Source: Candidatus Adiutrix intracellularis
Lineage (GTDB): Bacteria; Desulfobacterota; Desulfarculia; Adiutricales; Adiutricaceae
Direction: 5' to 3'
DNA length: 64,000 nucleotides
Assembly: GCA_001577715.1 (NCBI GenBank)
Contig: LQAA01000091.1
Coordinates: 1 to 64,000, forward strand
Made by a program: the position numbers and the translations under genes. Under the pieces are notes generated by a model, which searched no databases, was not told the DNA's origin, and saw only the letters and a program-made list of their open reading frames with translations. Shown piece by piece: positions 59,589 through 64,000 of this stretch; the stretch's first letter is position 1, and each line of letters opens with the position of its first letter.

Positions 59589-62063
59589 ATGGGAAAGACA
59601 ATGTGTTTAACTAATTATCTATACCGCTTTTACCTGGTTCTTGCTTTTTTTGGGGGGCTTACTATTTTTACGGCCTGTGGGGGGGGGGGCTTAAATTCTA
59701 CTATCGGTCGCTCGGCGGTAACCGTAGCCCAGGAGGGTGGGATCGGAGGCAAACGAAATTATACCCTGGGGCCCCAGTTTGAAGGTCGGCTTCACGAAAT
59801 GATTAATCAGGAGGTGGAAGCTCTAGGTGGCATGGAAGGTGTACCTCTGGAGTTGAACCGCCAGGTGCTTTTGAATATAAACCGTTTTTTGAATGAAGAC
59901 CGGGGCTTCATCAGGCGGGGGCTTAACCGGGGTTCTAAATATATACCTCTTATGAAGGCTATTTTTCGTCAGAAGGGTCTACCGGAAGACCTGGTTTATC
60001 TGGCTCTGATTGAAAGCGGCTTCAACAACACCGCTACCTCTCCCGCTTCGGCGGTGGGTCCATGGCAATTCATAAGCAGCACCGGTAGTCGTTATGGTTT
60101 GGAAATTAATGAATGGGTAGATGAAAGGCGAGATCCGGTTAAATCCACCTATGCGGCCGCTGACTACCTGACCGCTCTTCACGATACTTTCGGTTCTTGG
60201 CCTATGGCTATTGCCGCCTACAATAGTGGCGAAGGCAAGATCATTCAGGGTATTCAGAATTACGGTGTTAGCAACTTTTGGGATATGTCCAGCGTTGGCG
60301 GCCACTTGGCCGATGAAACTAAACTTTATGTGCCTAGTTTCCTAGCTGCCACTTTTATTGCTAAAGATCCATCAGCCTATGGTCTAAATATTGAAATGCA
60401 GCCTCCTGATAAGTGGGACGAGGTTAGTCTGCCCCAGGCTATTACTCTAGAAAAGGCGGCTCAATATGCTGGAATTACTGTCGAACGTCTGCAGGAATTA
60501 AACCCACAGCTTAAGAAAAAATCTACTCCGCCCCAGAGGCCCGGCTTCATTCTACGCCTGCCCGCTGGTAGTCAGGAAAACTTTATTAAAGGCTATAATC
60601 GGGCTGGTCAGGGTCTGGCTCTGGTTGCGGCCATTGCTCCTCCAGTACCTTGGCCTGGGGCTTCTATTACTTCACAGGTTCAGTGGAACCCAGAAATCGC
60701 CTCTAACCTGTCAACTAACCGGGCTTTAATCCAGCCTGATGTGCAGACTTCGGTCAGATCGACTGTACCGGCCTTAGCCAGATCTACGGCATCTCCTTCG
60801 GCTTTAATCCTAGCCGGACCCGACGCCTCGGTTCCATCTAAAATTCACTCGGTAACTTCTGGTGAAACTTTGGGCGGTATTGCTATAAAATATGGGTTAA
60901 CGATTAAAGAACTGTTGGCTGTAAATAATCTTAAAGATGTTAATATCTATATCGGCCAGAAACTTAAGGTTCCCGGCGGCTCAGCTTCCACTTCCGGCGG
61001 GGCGGTAGGCCGGACCGTGGCTAAATCAGCGGCTCCGATTGCTGTAAAAATTCATTCAGTGACTTCAGGCGAGACTTTAGGCGGCATTGCTATGAAATAT
61101 GGGCTCACTGTTGGAGAACTGATGCTTTTAAACGATCTTAAAGACTCTAGTCTCCGCGTCAGCCAGAAACTTAAGGTTTCCCACGCTTCAGCTTCGGTAA
61201 CCTTTCCTTCGGCTGGATCGGTGGCTTCCGCCCCAGCTTCGGCTAAGCTAGTATCCTCAAGTTTGGCTAGATCAGCGGCCCTGGTTCCGATGAAAATTCA
61301 TTCGGTGGTTTCCGGTGAGACTTTGGGCGGCATCGCCATGAAATATGGGTTGACCGTTAGTAAACTAATGGCTTTAAATGATCTTAAGGGTCTCAGCCTC
61401 CGTGTTGGTCAGAAACTTAAGGTTTCTAATATTTCAACTCCGGCAATTTCTCCCTCAGTCACATCAGCGGCTCTCGTCCCGGCTCCGGCTAAGCCAGTGT
61501 CCTCAGTCGTGGTCGAATCGACGGCTCAGGCTTTACCTAAAACTCACTTGGTGGCCTCCGGTGAGGTTCTAGGCGGTATTGCCATGAAATATGGGTTGAC
61601 TGTCGGGGAATTAATAACTTTAAACGGTCTTAAAGGATCCAGCCTTCGTGTCGGCCAGAAACTTAAAGTCTCCGGCGCTTCAGTTCCGGTAACCCCTCCT
61701 CGGGCTAGATTAGTGGCCCGCGCCTCGGCTCCAGCTAAGCTAGAATCTTCAGTCGTGGTTAAACCAACTGCCTTGGCTTTGCCTAAAATTCACCCGGTAG
61801 CCTCTGGCGAAACTCTGGGTGATATTGCTATGAAATATGATTTAACGGTTCAAGAGTTGATGGTTTTAAACCATCTTAAAGACACCAATATTCGCCAAGG
61901 CCAGAAACTAACCGTCACCGGCGGTGGCGTCTATCAAGTTACGGATGGCGACACTCTTTACAGCATTGCTAGGCGCAACAAAATCTCGATGGAGCAGTTG
62001 AAACAGCTAAATGGTTTGACTAGCAACAGTTTGCGTCTCGGGCAGACTCTGAAAGTAAAGTAA
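59589..62063 (+). CDS. mltD: MltD-like lytic transglycosylase lipoprotein with six LysM repeats
   Basis: MltD cleaves peptidoglycan glycan strands, releasing anhydromuropeptides. From ATG 59589 the 824-residue product has a lipoprotein signal ending at C30 (FYLVLAFFGGLTIFTAC). Next is an SLT domain (about 115-250) with catalytic Glu in YLALIESGFNN and SAVGPWQFISSTGSRYG, AIAAYNSGEGKI and DETKLYVPSFLAA. A divergent LysM (about 285-330) follows, then six LysM repeats starting near residues 418, 487, 569, 651, 733 and 780. E. coli MltD has two. The last four long units have an exact 246-nt period. An upstream in-frame ATG at 59523 would destroy the lipobox position, so 59589 (or 59601) is preferred. 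No strong ribosome-binding site is seen. Confidence 0.9.
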   Translation: MGKTMCLTNYLYRFYLVLAFFGGLTIFTACGGGGLNSTIGRSAVTVAQEGGIGGKRNYTLGPQFEGRLHEMINQEVEALGGMEGVPLELNRQVLLNINRFLNEDRGFIRRGLNRGSKYIPLMKAIFRQKGLPEDLVYLALIESGFNNTATSPASAVGPWQFISSTGSRYGLEINEWVDERRDPVKSTYAAADYLTALHDTFGSWPMAIAAYNSGEGKIIQGIQNYGVSNFWDMSSVGGHLADETKLYVPSFLAATFIAKDPSAYGLNIEMQPPDKWDEVSLPQAITLEKAAQYAGITVERLQELNPQLKKKSTPPQRPGFILRLPAGSQENFIKGYNRAGQGLALVAAIAPPVPWPGASITSQVQWNPEIASNLSTNRALIQPDVQTSVRSTVPALARSTASPSALILAGPDASVPSKIHSVTSGETLGGIAIKYGLTIKELLAVNNLKDVNIYIGQKLKVPGGSASTSGGAVGRTVAKSAAPIAVKIHSVTSGETLGGIAMKYGLTVGELMLLNDLKDSSLRVSQKLKVSHASASVTFPSAGSVASAPASAKLVSSSLARSAALVPMKIHSVVSGETLGGIAMKYGLTVSKLMALNDLKGLSLRVGQKLKVSNISTPAISPSVTSAALVPAPAKPVSSVVVESTAQALPKTHLVASGEVLGGIAMKYGLTVGELITLNGLKGSSLRVGQKLKVSGASVPVTPPRARLVARASAPAKLESSVVVKPTALALPKIHPVASGETLGDIAMKYDLTVQELMVLNHLKDTNIRQGQKLTVTGGGVYQVTDGDTLYSIARRNKISMEQLKQLNGLTSNSLRLGQTLKVK
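60840..62060 (+). repeat. LysM repeat array within mltD
   Basis: The codons for K-I/T-H at the start of successive LysM units are at 60840, 61047, 61293, 61539 and 61785, giving periods of 207, 246, 246 and 246 nt. A sixth, divergent unit begins near 61926. Linkers are Ala/Ser/Pro/Val-rich and similar to each other, showing that linker plus LysM was duplicated in tandem. Confidence 0.85.
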
Positions 62064-62084
62064 AACTGTTGTGTATTTAAGCTT

Positions 62085-63135
62085 GAAAAAAGTACCAGCT
62101 GTGCTGATATATACACTCGACAGGAGAAATTTAATTATTGGACTTTTATACTAATCAAATAAATCTAAAGTCATACCTAAAAGAGTATTTTATTATAAAA
62201 TATTATAATTATTTATAAAAATAAGGGGATTTTTTTTGTTAATTTTTTCTAACTAACCAAAAAATTGACCAGTATTTTTGAAGATTAACTAATATATTTG
62301 GTGAGTAAAAGAATTTGTCTTAATGGACTAATATTATAATTACGTATTATTAAGTATAAAAAAATAACGTTATTAGAAAATTAAAAAAATTAAATTACTC
62401 CTGATGAATATGTGCTGACGTAGGCGTTTTTTAATTTTAGCTCTAAACTGAAGTAGCATCTGAATTTTAAAATGATGAAGGTTTGCTAATTGCATCAAGA
62501 AAACATAAGGAGGCTGCTCAATTGGATGAGAGTAGCTTAGTACATACGAGATGGGAATGTAAATAGCATATAGTATTTGTAGTTAAGTATCGTAGGTAAG
62601 TAATCTAGAGGAAGGTTGAGACCGATATGGGTAAAATATTGTATGAATTATTTGAAAGGTAAGGTTTAGAAATAATAGAGGCTAAGTGTTATTCTAATTA
62701 TATCCACATGTTTATGAGAATACCACTGAAGTATAGCGTATCGAAAATAATGAATTATTTGAAGGGTAAAGCTCATTGGTGATATTTGATAGGCATGTTA
62801 GTCTGAAGTATAAGTATGGCAGCAGGTACCTCTGGTGTTGTGGGTACTATATGGATACGTTAGGTGAGAATGCAAAAAGGATAGTGGAATATATTAGGAA
62901 GCAATTATGGGAAGATCTAACAGTGGACTAGCTGATGGTGAAAGAATATGTTAACTCGTTTACAGGTGAGGTTGGTGAACAAAGGTAAAAAGAAATAGCC
63001 TCTTTGGGGGTAAGTTTATGAACATAATGTACTTAGTAAACTATTCAATACATCTTCAGGCGATACCGTACTAACTCCTTATAGGGATTAGTAGACTACT
63101 CGCTGAGCGTGTAGTCCTGATACGGGAGGATAATG
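62085..63135 (+). mobile_element. IS200/IS605-type element relic, copy 3, split by a MITE
   Basis: The left end begins at about 62075-62107 (TATTTAAGCTTGAAAAA...ACCAGCT) and resumes at 62412, so the MITE interrupts it. The tnpA part (about 62530-62960) reads broken YIVFVVKYRR, LKYKYGS-like and IVEYIRKQLWEDLTVD fragments. The HUH motif is lost (NYIHM). The right end (about 63035-63125) keeps the CCTTATAGGGA and ACTCGCTGAGCG palindromes. It truncates the chemoreceptor relic that follows. Confidence 0.78.
62108..62411. mobile_element. MITE-like element, copy 2 (304 bp) with 7-bp target duplication
   Basis: Flanked by perfect direct repeats GTGCTGA (62101-62107 and 62412-62418). Removing the insert and one repeat restores a continuous IS200 left end equivalent to that at 33670-33710. 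Ends are imperfect inverted repeats: TATATACACTCGACAGGAGA at left, ATATTCATCAGGAGTAATTT as reverse complement of the right end. No coding capacity. Confidence 0.75.
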
Positions 63136-63149
63136 CTTTATAGCATCAT

Positions 63150-63700
63150 CAGCTATCTCCGTATCTCATAGCCATAAGAGTTAGTAATATATTTATTTCT
63201 GCTATCTTTGGGGACATAGTAGCAGTCGGTAATATCAATATTTTATAAAGGTTACACGTCGATGTTATGGCCGAGTTTATTCTAATAAGGAGAATAATAG
63301 TTCGTTTTGTCGTACTCCGGCTTTTCTCCGACAAAGTTTTTATCTTTTTCGTTCAGAGCATTGGGTTCATAGGTAATGTAAAAGGGGGAGATATATTCCT
63401 TTTTGGCTAGGGTACGTTTCAAGATGTTATTTTTTTTGCGCTCATTGAGATTGCTATCCTTCAGGGACTCAAAGGCCGAAGCCAGTATTTTTGAGGTTAC
63501 TCGGGCGCTTTGCGGTTCTACTCTGATTTTATTTTTGTAGCTGTCCGTTATTTCCTGGGCCAGGTTAAAGATGTTATTTTTAGATACTTCAAATAGTTTG
63601 TTGGAAACAACCATAGTTAGGGCCATAAAAGAGATGATTATCATGTTCGAAACTAGTGAGAATACTTTGGTTTATAGGCTTATGTCTTTAAAAATAATGT
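63150..63700 (-). pseudogene. methyl-accepting chemotaxis protein, N-terminal remnant (dCache sensor)
   Basis: Minus strand from about 63690: MFKDISL, a stop, then a membrane helix SNMIIISFMALTMVVSNKLF and an open run to 63284 with SARVTSKILASAFESLKDSN, NILKRTLAKKEYISPFYI and YEPNALNEKDKNFVGEKPEY. This matches the N-terminal helix and dCache sensor domain of chemoreceptors (consensus ATVFE.LKD, D..FAGKKPEYD..GRY.PYW). After a frame break CYYVPKDSRNKYIINSYGYE follows to about 63150, where the IS200 right end cuts it. The cytoplasmic signalling domain is missing. Confidence 0.75.
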
Positions 63701-64000
63701 CACCCGATAATTTGGCGAATTAGTCTTGGTTTAGTTTAATTTAAAACTTGAATAGTCTAATAAAATTCAGGGTTGGAAGGATTATAGTATTTTAATCCCA
63801 AAAAAACCATAATTCATTCTGAAGTAGCACTTACGTATTTAAAGATAAAAGGTGGATTAGGTAGTAATCAGTTGCAGATTTCTTCTGAGAAAATAGGTTT
63901 AAGAAACAGCAAAAGGATTGGAAGTTTGTAGATTAATTTATATTAGGGGATCAGTCAGTAATCAGTTAAAATTAAGAAATTTTTGTTAAAATATGGTTAT
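63700..64000. other. window end, nothing recognisable
   Basis: A+T-rich spacer without conserved motifs. A promoter for the former chemoreceptor gene would lie here. Confidence 0.4.

Overview
This 64 kb window looks like part of the chromosome of a host-restricted bacterium in mid genome reduction, most likely of deltaproteobacterial (Desulfobacterota) type. The lineage is inferred from family resemblance: a class I FBPase, a DUF933 YchF-like protein, an NtrC-type regulator, a type III glutamine synthetase, and the layouts ylxR-infB-ylxP-rbfA-nrnA-truB-rpsO-pnp and ffh-rpsP-khpA-rimM. A protist or insect gut symbiont would fit, but nothing here proves it. Only about half of the window is intact coding sequence. 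Those genes are well conserved and moderately G+C-rich. Between them lie A+T-richer stretches of several kb full of stop codons and frameshifts.

Layout. 1-8123: translation and RNA-decay operon (ylxR end, infB, broken ylxP, rbfA, nrnA, truB, rpsO, pnp). 8124-13980: insertion-sequence graveyard (IS66, IS1634, IS5 relics). 13981-22948: rho behind a consensus promoter and long leader, a YfgM-like TPR protein, a SPOR-domain protein, fbp, ppiD-like, ffh, rpsP, khpA, rimM. 22949-27650: relics of flhF, two IS families and a tryptophanase/tyrosine phenol-lyase gene. 27666-32662 (minus strand): an Lrp/AsnC regulator, a sigma-54 response regulator with two Fis-like HTH segments, and a YchF-like protein. 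32700-35300: relics, IS200 copies and the only RNA gene, tRNA-Thr(UGU). 35315-37324: trpE-trpG behind an attenuator-like terminator. 37540-39220: IS5 relic and the end of a TauB/SsuB-type ATPase gene. 39377-40764: two-subunit class I fumarase. 40765-46620: unidentified relics and an inverted pair of IS66 fragments. 46847-53132: glnN (GSIII), sbcD, sbcC. 53133-59520: IS relics, a MITE-like element and a ruined intimin/invasin-type inverse autotransporter. 59589-62063: MltD-like lipoprotein with expanded LysM repeats. 62085-64000: an IS200 relic split by a second MITE with a 7-bp target duplication, and a truncated chemotaxis receptor gene.

How it fits together. The survivors serve translation (IF2, RbfA, TruB, S15, S16, RimM), RNA turnover (PNPase, NrnA, Rho), membrane targeting and periplasmic folding (Ffh, YfgM/PpiD-like), wall maintenance (MltD, SPOR), central metabolism (FBPase, fumarase), nitrogen assimilation and tryptophan entry (GSIII, TrpEG) and recombination (SbcCD). 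What has been lost is environmental: flagellar GTPase, chemoreceptor, adhesin, amino-acid lyase, and an uptake ATPase. That pattern suits a non-motile, host-associated life. All mobile elements appear dead. The best leads for something new are the about 300-bp MITE family, the inverse-autotransporter relic, the tandem Fis-like regulator and the KhpA and YchF-like proteins that have lost their signature motifs.
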